Under the pieces are notes generated by a model. The model did not search any database and was not told the DNA's origin. It saw only the letters and a program-made list of their open reading frames with translations. This document shows, in pieces, positions 1 through 6,460 of a stretch of 15,515 nt of DNA. A program made the position numbers and the translations under genes. Numbering within the stretch: position 1 is the stretch's first letter; the number at the start of each line of letters is the position of its first letter. The DNA is from Methylocystaceae bacterium. Lineage in GTDB: Bacteria > Pseudomonadota > Alphaproteobacteria > Rhizobiales > Beijerinckiaceae. The stretch spans positions 1-15,515 of the forward strand of contig PQAN01000054.1 in the NCBI GenBank assembly GCA_003105285.1, read 5' to 3'.

Positions 1-1031
1 CGCGAGGTGACTTCGGCCACCGTCGGGTCGCGGTACAGGCCGAGGAACGACATGGCGGTGCTCAACACGCCGGAACGCTCGTTGTCCGACTTGTTGAGCA
101 CTTCGCGCGCCGCCGAAGCGACGACAGGATGCGGCCCATCGCCCAGGTGGGGCGTGGTCATCATCCGGTGCAAGGTCAGCTCGAACGGGCTGGCCGGGTC
201 GGAGAGGAAGTTGGCGACGCCGCGCAGCGTCTTGTCTTCGCCGGCGTAGAGCACATGCAAGATCGCACCGACCAACAGCGCGTGGCTGGTTTTCTCCCAA
301 TGGTTCCGGCGCTCCAACGAACCCTCGGGATCGACCAGCACGTCGGCGACGTTCTGCACGTCGCGGACTTCCCACTCGCCCCTGCGCACTTCGAGCAGCG
401 GATTATAGGCGGCCGAGGCGCCGTTGGTCGGATCGAACAGCAGGGCGCGGCCATGACGCGCGCGAAATCCGGCGGTGAGTTGCCAGTTCTCGCCCTTGAT
501 GTCGTGGACGATGGCGGAGCCGGGCCAGGTGAGCAGCGTCGGCACGACGAGGCCCACACCCTTTCCGGATCGCGTCGGGGCGAAGCAGAGGACATGCTCC
601 GGTCCGTCGTGCCGAAGATATGAGGTCTCGTGCCGACCGAGCACGACGCCGTCGGGATCGAGCAGGCCGGCGGCCTTCATCTCGCCGGGCCGCGCCCAGC
701 GGGCGGAGCCATAGGTCTCGGCGTCGTCGGCCTCGCGCGCGCGCCAAATCGACATGGCGATCGCCACCGCGATGGACAGTGGTCCAGCCGAGGCTGCGAT
801 ATAGCCGCCTTCGACGAAGATTGCGGGCGCATAGGCGTCGAAGGCGTACCACCACCAGAAGAAGGCGGGCGGTGGATAGAAGGGAAAGTGGGCGAGCTCG
901 AACCAGGGATATCCGAGCTGCGGCTGGAAGCCGAGGCGCCAGGCCGTCCACTCGGTCGCCGCCCATATCGTCGTCAGCACGATGAGCGATACGACGAGGA
1001 TCTGGCCCCAGAGAATCCTGGTCGCGGACAT
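1..1031 (-). CDS. traG: Conjugal transfer coupling protein TraG (VirD4-type), N-terminal part, cut by window edge
   Basis: This is the type IV coupling protein, an inner-membrane ATPase that brings the relaxase-DNA complex to the conjugation channel. About 343 residues are present and the gene runs off the left edge; the family is usually about 600-670 aa. The start is the ATG at 1029-1031 (MSATRILWGQILVV). Hydrophobic segments lie near residues 5-25 and 66-95, as expected for the N-terminal membrane anchor. The Walker A motif APTRSGKGVG is at about residues 151-160 with Lys157. It is followed by VVPTLLTWPGSAIVHDIKGE, typical of TraG/VirD4, and by DPTNG and YNPL. The relaxase gene lies 146 bp upstream. 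In related elements a small CopG-type gene often sits between the two; I see none here. Family assignment is firm; the C-terminal half cannot be seen. Confidence 0.93.
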   Translation of the reverse strand, partial: MSATRILWGQILVVSLIVLTTIWAATEWTAWRLGFQPQLGYPWFELAHFPFYPPPAFFWWWYAFDAYAPAIFVEGGYIAASAGPLSIAVAIAMSIWRAREADDAETYGSARWARPGEMKAAGLLDPDGVVLGRHETSYLRHDGPEHVLCFAPTRSGKGVGLVVPTLLTWPGSAIVHDIKGENWQLTAGFRARHGRALLFDPTNGASAAYNPLLEVRRGEWEVRDVQNVADVLVDPEGSLERRNHWEKTSHALLVGAILHVLYAGEDKTLRGVANFLSDPASPFELTLHRMMTTPHLGDGPHPVVASAAREVLNKSDNERSGVLSTAMSFLGLYRDPTVAEVTS

Positions 1032-1177
1032 GGACGCCTCCATTCGAATAGAGCGAGGCGTCGAGACAAAGACGCGGTCCGAGCGCATTCAAGCGTGTTC
1101 GTGTCGCGATCGCAGTGTGGCGAACCGAGACGAAAAAATAATGGCGTCGTGAACCGGTGATCGACGCTCGCCGATCG

Positions 1178-2935
1178 TCACAAGCCCAATCCGCGCTTTC
1201 GACCGATGCTCCATTCGATGCCGCCGTCGTCTCGCGCCATCCCCGAGACGTGTTGGCCGAGCTTTTTCTCGAGCGTGGACGACCAGGGAACGAGCTGGAA
1301 GCCGAGACCGTCGTCGATCATGGCGAAGCGCCCGGAAGCGAGCATGAGGCGCTGGCGATAGACGCCAGAGATTCGATTGCCAGCCGCGGCCTGAGTGTGC
1401 GGAAGGCCGGTCTCGGCCGAAAGCTTCGCTGCGGCATCATTCAGCTCGTGGCTGCGCAGCGTCGCGAGCAGGTCGCGCTGGAAAATGACCTGCCCGCCTC
1501 GGCGCTGAGCGAGCCCTTCTGAGATGAGATGCTCCGTGCGCGCCTTCATGGCATCGCGGACCTCGCCGCCGAATTCGCCCATCGCCAGTGGCGTCGGCGT
1601 GCGCTCGACGAGGCGGTGATCGAGCCAGGTCGCGCCGGATGCGTCGACCAGGCGGTCGAGATCGAAGTCCGAGCGTGTCGCCAGCACGAGCGTCGGCTGC
1701 GGATCGTCGGCGCCGCCGAAGCGCCGCACCTCGACGACGCCGCCGATCGGCGGAGCATGGTCGAACGCCTCGACGCCGCGGAAGCGGACATGATGGGCGC
1801 GGCCGTCGGTCCCGTCGATGACGGCATAGGCTTCTCCATTCAGCTCGTCGTGCAGTCCCTTGTCGACCAGTCGCCCGAGGATCGGCGACTCCGAAGGCGC
1901 CGCATCTATGGAATAATCACCAACGCAGCGATCCTGGCCGCGCTCGGTGAAGGCGCGGTGCATGGTTTTGATGATGTCGCCGCGCATTCCGAGATCGCGC
2001 AGCGTTCGTTCGGCTTCCAGTCCGATCATCCATCGGCCGGGACCGGCGGAGGCGGCGAGTCCCATACGCTCGAGCTTTTGCGCCCGGCCGACCATCAGGC
2101 GGCGCAATTCGGAATCGCGGGGACCAGGACTCGCCGGGCGCAGGTCGATCAGCCCGGTCTCGTCGGCGGCGTAGCGAATGGCGGCGTCGAGCCGCGTCCA
2201 GCGATCGGCGTCGACCTCGCGCTCGAGCGCCGAGCGGATCGCATGTTCGGGACGCGGTCCGAGCTCGATGGCGACGAGGTCTTCCGCGCGCGAGCGCAGG
2301 CCGCGGCTGATGTAATCGCGGGCGATGACGAGATCGGCGCCGGTCTCGTCCACGCCGCGCACCAGCAGATGGATATGCGGGTTGTCGGTGTTCCAATGAT
2401 CGACGGCGACCCAGTCGAGCTTCGTTCCGAGATCGGCCTCCATCTGCCCGACGAGGTCGCGGGTAAAGGATTTGAGATCGGTCATCTCGCCGGCGTCCTC
2501 GGGCGAGACGATGAACCGGAAATGATGTCGGTCGTCTTCGCAGCGCTCGGCGAAGGCCCGATCGTCGGCGTGATTGTTCGCGGCATCGAACATCATGCCG
2601 TTCTCTCCTTCGCGGCTGACCCCCTCGCGCTTCAGATAGGCAAAATGCGCGGAAAGCGGCGCTGATCGGAAGCTGCGCCCCGTGTGGCGGACGACGCGCG
2701 CCTTGACGACGACGCGGCGGCCGGGATCGAAGAGGCGGGCGCGGCCGAAGGCGGCGCGCCCGCGCCCAAAGCCGGAGCTGCCGGGGGCAGCGGATCGCGC
2801 GCCGCTTTGCGACGTCGCAGGTCCGGCCTTGCGCGCCGCTTTCAGAACCTCGGCGACGAAGCTCTTCGGCTTCGGCGCGCGTGTCGAGCGGACCCGGCCC
2901 GGCCTGATGCGGAGGTCGTTCTCCTCCCGGCTCAT
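1178..2935 (-). CDS. rlxS: VirD2-type relaxase/mobilization nuclease (DUF3363), RlxS-like
   Basis: This relaxase nicks oriT and pilots the transferred strand. The frame is open to 3028, but the start at 2935 (MSREENDLRIRPGRVRSTR) matches the conserved beginning of the family, and the extra upstream residues do not look conserved. That gives 585 aa, the normal family size. The HUH metal-binding motif is NPHIHLLVRG, His187 and His189, preceded by VDHWNTD (His180). Candidate catalytic tyrosines are Tyr100 (HFAYLKREG) and Tyr208 (ARDYISRG); I cannot tell which acts. The N-terminal 40 residues are rich in Arg and Lys. The C-terminal half (about 330-585) is the DUF3363 region. It lies between the transglycosylase and TraG, as in ICEMlSymR7A-type elements. 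A long opposite-strand ORF covers the same DNA and is a GC-rich shadow. Confidence 0.93.
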   Translation of the reverse strand: MSREENDLRIRPGRVRSTRAPKPKSFVAEVLKAARKAGPATSQSGARSAAPGSSGFGRGRAAFGRARLFDPGRRVVVKARVVRHTGRSFRSAPLSAHFAYLKREGVSREGENGMMFDAANNHADDRAFAERCEDDRHHFRFIVSPEDAGEMTDLKSFTRDLVGQMEADLGTKLDWVAVDHWNTDNPHIHLLVRGVDETGADLVIARDYISRGLRSRAEDLVAIELGPRPEHAIRSALEREVDADRWTRLDAAIRYAADETGLIDLRPASPGPRDSELRRLMVGRAQKLERMGLAASAGPGRWMIGLEAERTLRDLGMRGDIIKTMHRAFTERGQDRCVGDYSIDAAPSESPILGRLVDKGLHDELNGEAYAVIDGTDGRAHHVRFRGVEAFDHAPPIGGVVEVRRFGGADDPQPTLVLATRSDFDLDRLVDASGATWLDHRLVERTPTPLAMGEFGGEVRDAMKARTEHLISEGLAQRRGGQVIFQRDLLATLRSHELNDAAAKLSAETGLPHTQAAAGNRISGVYRQRLMLASGRFAMIDDGLGFQLVPWSSTLEKKLGQHVSGMARDDGGIEWSIGRKRGLGL

Positions 2936-3305
2936 CTGAGGGCCTCGCCGGGGCGAGCGGCAGCCGCCAGAACGTAGTGTGCAGGTCGAAGCCTTGTAAC
3001 TCCACGAGGATTTGCCGAAACCTGCCAACGACCGACCGGCCTGCCCGACGAAAGACGAGTCGCGACAGCGACTTGTCTGCCGGCGTGGCAGGCGCTTTTA
3101 TCTCGCCTTAGCCCGGTCGTGTTCTGCGCTGAATTGCCTTCCGCCGTTCTCTCTTCGCGACATTGCGCTCTGAAACGCTGGAGTGCGAAGCCGCCGCGAA
3201 TGGCGCTCACAATGCGTTTGCACGTTTTCAACACCGGGCGAAGGACGGCGATGAGGCCCGTCGATGCACGAAGGTCGGCAGTCCGACTGCAACAGCGGTG
3301 CTGGC
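2936..3305. other. 370-bp gene-free stretch upstream of the relaxase with tandem hairpins, candidate oriT
   Basis: No convincing gene is seen between the relaxase start and the transglycosylase stop. Perfect short inverted repeats are present: AGTCGC-gaca-GCGACT at 3058-3073, CTGCC-ggcgt-GGCAG at 3077-3091, and two overlapping ones, GTCGG-cagt-CCGAC at 3274-3287 and GCAGT-ccg-ACTGC at 3278-3290. Origins of transfer often lie next to the relaxase gene and contain such repeats, so this is the best oriT candidate in the window. No nic site was recognised, and short hairpins arise easily in GC-rich DNA. Confidence 0.35.
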
Positions 3306-4082
3306 TCATTGCACGTGCTCCGTCGACGAGAGCGCGACGAACAGGCCGTCTGAGCGAGGCGCGATGGCGGACAGATCGCGCGTGACGGCGACAGCTGTCG
3401 TGTCGGTTGCGGTCCGACTTGGCGCCGGATGAATGGCGGCGCGTCTGATGTCGTCCCGTCCGACGAACAGCGGCGCCTTTATCCACAGCGACAGACCAGA
3501 GACGGAGCGAATGGCGGGTCGAGCGCTATCATTTCCCTCGATGAGAGGGGCGAGGGCCGCGACATAGGCGACGGTCTCGGATGGCAATGACCGGCGCCCG
3601 TCGAGATAATCCTCGTAGCGGCGCGGTCCCGCATTATAGGCGGCGAGGAAGCCGGGCGAGCCGTAGCGATCGTGCAACTCCCGAAGATAGGCCGCGCCCG
3701 CGAGGATGTTGTCGTGCGGATCGAAAGGATCGCTGGCAAGAGCGTAACGGGCGCGCAGCTCCGACCAGGTGCCGGGCATGATCTGCATGAGCCCCATCGC
3801 GCCTTTGACCGAGACGGCGTCTCGCTGCACGAGGCTCTCGATCTTCATGACGGCACGGATCCATTCCGCGGGAATGCCGAAGCGCCGCGCTGCCTCTGTG
3901 ACATGGTCGGCATAGCGATCGCCATCCGTCGGTTGCTCGCTCGGCGCTGCCTTTGCAGGCAGGACTCCGCCCAGTGTGCAGGCTGGGGCGAGGCCGATAA
4001 GGAGAAGGAACGTGAATCGCGCACGCGTGCAGGCCCGGTTCAGGCGGTCCGATGCGATCATGAGCGAGAGTGCGGGACGCAT
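3306..4082 (-). CDS. Lytic transglycosylase (SLT domain), conjugation-associated
   Basis: This is a peptidoglycan-cleaving enzyme that would open the cell wall for the conjugation apparatus, in the VirB1/TrbN role. It is 258 aa. An N-terminal hydrophobic segment (about residues 23-42, FTFLLLIGLAPACTLGGVLP) followed by AKAA suggests a signal peptide and export to the periplasm. The SLT motif starts at IRAVMKIES with catalytic Glu82, then GAMGLMQIMPGTW (about 95-106) and AAYNAGPRRYEDYL near residue 150. The ATG at 4082 is 4 bp past the DUF736 stop; an alternative ATG at 4061 would still leave the hydrophobic segment. The tail after about residue 190 is not recognised. The tight spacing to DUF736 points to one transcript. 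Confidence 0.9.
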   Translation of the reverse strand: MRPALSLMIASDRLNRACTRARFTFLLLIGLAPACTLGGVLPAKAAPSEQPTDGDRYADHVTEAARRFGIPAEWIRAVMKIESLVQRDAVSVKGAMGLMQIMPGTWSELRARYALASDPFDPHDNILAGAAYLRELHDRYGSPGFLAAYNAGPRRYEDYLDGRRSLPSETVAYVAALAPLIEGNDSARPAIRSVSGLSLWIKAPLFVGRDDIRRAAIHPAPSRTATDTTAVAVTRDLSAIAPRSDGLFVALSSTEHVQ

Positions 4083-4086
4083 GTCA

Positions 4087-4422
4087 TCAATCCCGCTCGC
4101 TGCGCTTCTGGAGTCGGGTCCAGTGCAGAATCCAGCTCGCCTTGTCTTCGCTCGATTGGAACAAATTGGCGCGGATCGGCTGCGTCAGGGCAGGATCGTC
4201 GAGGAGCAATGACACATAGTCGCCGGCCTTCTCGCCGATGCGCTTCCACGCCGCTCCGATCTCCGGCCCTTCGTCATCGCCGAGCAGGATTCGATAGTCC
4301 GGCGCGTTCTCCGTGATGCCATGGTCGGAGGGAATGAGAACGATCTGGGCGTCGAGCGACAGCGTGTGGATGGAGCCCGAATAACCTGACTTGGTGCGGG
4401 TGAATCGACCAATCTGCGTCAT
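4087..4422 (-). CDS. DUF736 family protein (first copy)
   Basis: This is a 111-aa protein of the DUF736 family, common on rhizobial and other alphaproteobacterial plasmids and ICEs; its biochemical role is unknown. The start is the ATG at 4422 (MTQIGRFTRTKSGYSGSI), with AAGGAG about 7 nt upstream, rather than the longer open frame reaching 4728. Recognisable features are the IGxF opening, the conserved ENAPDYRI, EIGAAWKRI and the LLLDDPALTQPIRANLF block. No signal peptide or membrane segment is seen. It lies between the TraF peptidase and the transglycosylase. A second, clearly different DUF736 gene is at 15052-15378. Confidence 0.9.
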   Translation of the reverse strand: MTQIGRFTRTKSGYSGSIHTLSLDAQIVLIPSDHGITENAPDYRILLGDDEGPEIGAAWKRIGEKAGDYVSLLLDDPALTQPIRANLFQSSEDKASWILHWTRLQKRSERD

Positions 4423-4457
4423 CGGAATTCTCCTTGATTGGAAGAGTCGCGCGGGCG

Positions 4458-5003
4458 TCAGTCGACCGCGGCGCGCCAGACAAAGCGGCCGTCGCCTTCT
4501 TCGTCGGTCCAGATCGGAACTGCGCGAGCGACGATCGACGTGACGGGGAATGGGCCGAAGTATCGGCCGTCGAGGCTGTCCTGGACGGTCGGATTCATGA
4601 GAAAGACCTCGTCGGGCCGAAGCGTCCGGCAGCCAGTCCAGCTCGGCAGCGGACGACCGAGATGATCGCGATCTCGCGCTTCGCCGACATCGACGCCATC
4701 GACTGTGATGATGGTGCCGGCGCGACACACCGTCTGTCCGGGGAGCGCCAAGACATGCTTCAAGAGCAGCACGCTTTTCGGCAGGAAGCCGCCGTCGGCG
4801 AGGAATCTTACGATGTGTTCCGGCGGCCGGACAGCCACCAGTTTTAAGGCGTGGAGGCGATCGGCAGGTTGAAGCTCATAGAGTCCCGTCGGCGTGCTCG
4901 CCGTGGCGTTCCAGACGAGCCATGGCGTGGCGGGAGCCAAGGACTGGCCGCCGATCAGCAGCACAGATGAAAGCGTCGCCGTGACATAGCCGAGGCGGAT
5001 CAT
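4458..5003 (-). CDS. traF: TraF-type S26 signal peptidase (conjugal transfer)
   Basis: This is a membrane-anchored serine peptidase that matures the conjugative pilin (TraF of IncP and Ti-type systems, related to signal peptidase I). It is 181 aa. One N-terminal hydrophobic segment spans about residues 8-30. The catalytic serine is Ser36 in NATASTPTGLY, and the general-base lysine is Lys82 in VLLLKHVLALPG. The C-terminal LDGRYFGPFP block fits the family SRYFGP motif. The ATG (5001-5003) overlaps the DUF2840 stop as ATGA, so translation is likely coupled. A gap of 35 bp separates its stop from the DUF736 start. Confidence 0.93.
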   Translation of the reverse strand: MIRLGYVTATLSSVLLIGGQSLAPATPWLVWNATASTPTGLYELQPADRLHALKLVAVRPPEHIVRFLADGGFLPKSVLLLKHVLALPGQTVCRAGTIITVDGVDVGEARDRDHLGRPLPSWTGCRTLRPDEVFLMNPTVQDSLDGRYFGPFPVTSIVARAVPIWTDEEGDGRFVWRAAVD

Positions 5004-5518
5004 GGCGCGACGCTCCGGCGCTTCAGCCAGGCGTCATGCTGCGCACGCGTGTAGGCGCGCGGCTCGTCGCCGACAGCGAGACGGTTGTGCAAATGCCGCC
5101 AATAGTCGGGCGACGCGTCGGCAGGATCGACGCCGATCGCCTCTATGGCGTCGATCGCCTGGAGCGCTCGCTCGACCCTCGGCCAGGCGTCGACGCGCAG
5201 CAGGATCTCGCCGCCGGGACGCACGAAGGGCAGCGTCTGATAGCGCTCGCCGGCTCCGACGGCGCGGACAATATCCATCCGTGAAATCACCGTGCCAAAG
5301 TCGTTCGACGCCCATCGGACGAAGCAGAAGATGCTGCCGGGAGCGAAGCTGGCGATGCGGCGGCGGCGGTCGAGTATCTTGTCTGTGGCGCGACGGCCGA
5401 AGCGAATTCGAAACTCGATCTTCTTCTCGATCCAGGTCAGCTCGACATGGGTGAGAGGTGCGGCGCCGCGACTCGGCGGCGTTTCGACGCGAGCGGATTG
5501 CGGCTCGTTGTCGTTCAT
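5000..5518 (-). CDS. DUF2840 domain-containing protein
   Basis: This 172-aa protein belongs to the DUF2840 family, which is found almost only in this ICE/plasmid neighbourhood, between a small DNA-binding protein and TraF. Its function is unknown. The start at 5518 (MNDNEPQSARVE) is chosen because it overlaps the preceding stop as ATGA; the frame stays open to 5815 without family resemblance. Conserved-looking blocks are HVELTWIEKKIEFRIRFGR, FVRWASNDFGT and PDYWRHLHNRL. No membrane segment or catalytic motif is evident. Confidence 0.85.
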   Translation of the reverse strand: MNDNEPQSARVETPPSRGAAPLTHVELTWIEKKIEFRIRFGRRATDKILDRRRRIASFAPGSIFCFVRWASNDFGTVISRMDIVRAVGAGERYQTLPFVRPGGEILLRVDAWPRVERALQAIDAIEAIGVDPADASPDYWRHLHNRLAVGDEPRAYTRAQHDAWLKRRSVAP

Positions 5519-5766
5519 GATGTCTCTCCGGGATCGTCGGGAAATTCGCGCGCGAGCAGGTCGCGCAGCATGTCGGCGACGGTGACGCCGCGCCGAAAAG
5601 CGGCGACCTTGATGCGGCCGCGGAGCGGCGGCGTGACGTCGATCGTCAGGCGTGCGGTGAATCCGCCGGCGTCGTTCGCGCGTCGGGCGGGAGCGTCGGA
5701 TCTGATCCAGCCCTCGGCGTCGCCGGGACGCGCCGCGAAGCCGCGCTTTGCAGGGCGCTCGTTCAT
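5515..5766 (-). CDS. Small ribbon-helix-helix-type protein, partition-associated
   Basis: This 83-aa protein has a polar N-terminus (about 1-38) and a C-terminal segment, TARLTIDVTPPLRGRIKVAAFRRGVTVADMLRDLLAREF, that reads as one beta strand followed by two helices, the layout of ribbon-helix-helix DNA-binding proteins. Directly downstream of a ParA, such a protein plausibly acts as the centromere-binding partner (ParG-like) or as an operon repressor; that role is inferred. Its ATG (5764-5766) overlaps the stop of a 20-codon ORF and its stop overlaps the DUF2840 start, both as ATGA. Confidence 0.75.
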   Translation of the reverse strand: MNERPAKRGFAARPGDAEGWIRSDAPARRANDAGGFTARLTIDVTPPLRGRIKVAAFRRGVTVADMLRDLLAREFPDDPGETS

Positions 5767-5825
5767 GCGGCGCCTCCGTCATGGAACGACGAGGGATCGC
5801 CATCCACATCGGCAAAGATCGTCAT
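5763..5825 (-). CDS. 20-codon mini-ORF linking parA to the ribbon-helix-helix gene
   Basis: A 20-aa reading frame begins with MTIFADVDGDPSS and ends DGGAA. Its ATG overlaps the parA stop as ATGA (5822-5825), and its stop overlaps the start of the next gene as ATGA (5763-5766). It fills the 55-bp gap exactly. It could be a translated coupling peptide that carries ribosomes from parA to the next gene, a small protein, or the displaced N-terminus of the neighbour after an old frameshift. It is too short to judge by composition, and no family is recognised. Confidence 0.45.
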   Translation of the reverse strand: MTIFADVDGDPSSFHDGGAA

Positions 5826-6460
5826 GGCGCGATCCTCCCGACCTCGGCGGCGAGCGCGACGATCTCGCGCGCCGCCGGCGTGTCGTCGGCGAGCTCGCAG
5901 ACGAGCCTGCCGGTCTGCGCGGCGTCGGCGAAGGCGACGCGTTGACCTATGGTGGCGAAGAGCGCCGGCGGATCATGATCGGCGAGCGTTTCGACCGTCT
6001 CGCGCGCGATGACGGTGCGCGCGGCGTAGCGGTTTAGGACGAAGCGGGCGGCGAGCTGCGGACGATAGATTCGCGCCTCGCCGAGCAACGCCAGCATCTC
6101 GGCCGACGCCCAGCCGTCGAAGGGCGACGGCTGCACCGGGATCAGCGCGAGATCGGCGGCGAGCAGCGCCGAACGCATCAGGCCGGCGACGCGCGGTGGA
6201 CCGTCGATGACGAGATGGTCGACGCCGCGCGCTAGCTCGGGCGCCTCACGATGGAGGGTGTCGCGCGGCAGGCCGACGACTGTGAACAGCCGTGAGAGGT
6301 TCTCGCGCGCTCGTTGCTGTGACCAGTCCAACGCCGAGCCCTGAGGATCGGCGTCGATCAGCGTGACGCGCTTTCCTTGCCGAGCCCATTCGCCGGCGAG
6401 ATGCAGGGCGAGCGTCGTCTTGCCGACGCCGCCCTTCTGGTTGAGCAGCGCGACGATCAT
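5822..6460 (-). CDS. parA: ParA family partition ATPase
   Basis: This is a 212-aa deviant-Walker ATPase of the short ParA type, which lacks the N-terminal helix-turn-helix of long plasmid ParAs. It would drive partition of the replicating element. The P-loop is NQKGGVGKTT at residues 7-16 with both signature lysines, followed by IDADPQGSALDW (Walker A') near residue 36 and HLVIDGPPRV (Walker B) near 82. The start at 6460 has AAGGAGG about 7 nt upstream, inside the end of repA, and the ATG overlaps the repA stop as ATGA. The order RepA-ParA-small DNA-binding protein suggests a replication and maintenance unit. Confidence 0.94.
   Translation of the reverse strand: MIVALLNQKGGVGKTTLALHLAGEWARQGKRVTLIDADPQGSALDWSQQRARENLSRLFTVVGLPRDTLHREAPELARGVDHLVIDGPPRVAGLMRSALLAADLALIPVQPSPFDGWASAEMLALLGEARIYRPQLAARFVLNRYAARTVIARETVETLADHDPPALFATIGQRVAFADAAQTGRLVCELADDTPAAREIVALAAEVGRIAP

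Noticed and set aside
1529..2665. Long plus-strand open frame of 378 codons opposite the relaxase
   Set aside because: It lies entirely antisense to a clear DUF3363 relaxase with an HUH motif. Its sequence shows no family features, and such frames are common opposite GC-rich genes.
2932..3486. Minus-strand open frame of 184 codons upstream of the relaxase
   Set aside because: It overlaps the end of the transglycosylase gene and runs into the relaxase start. It is low in hydrophobic residues and rich in Arg, and no family is recognised. The stretch is better read as non-coding.
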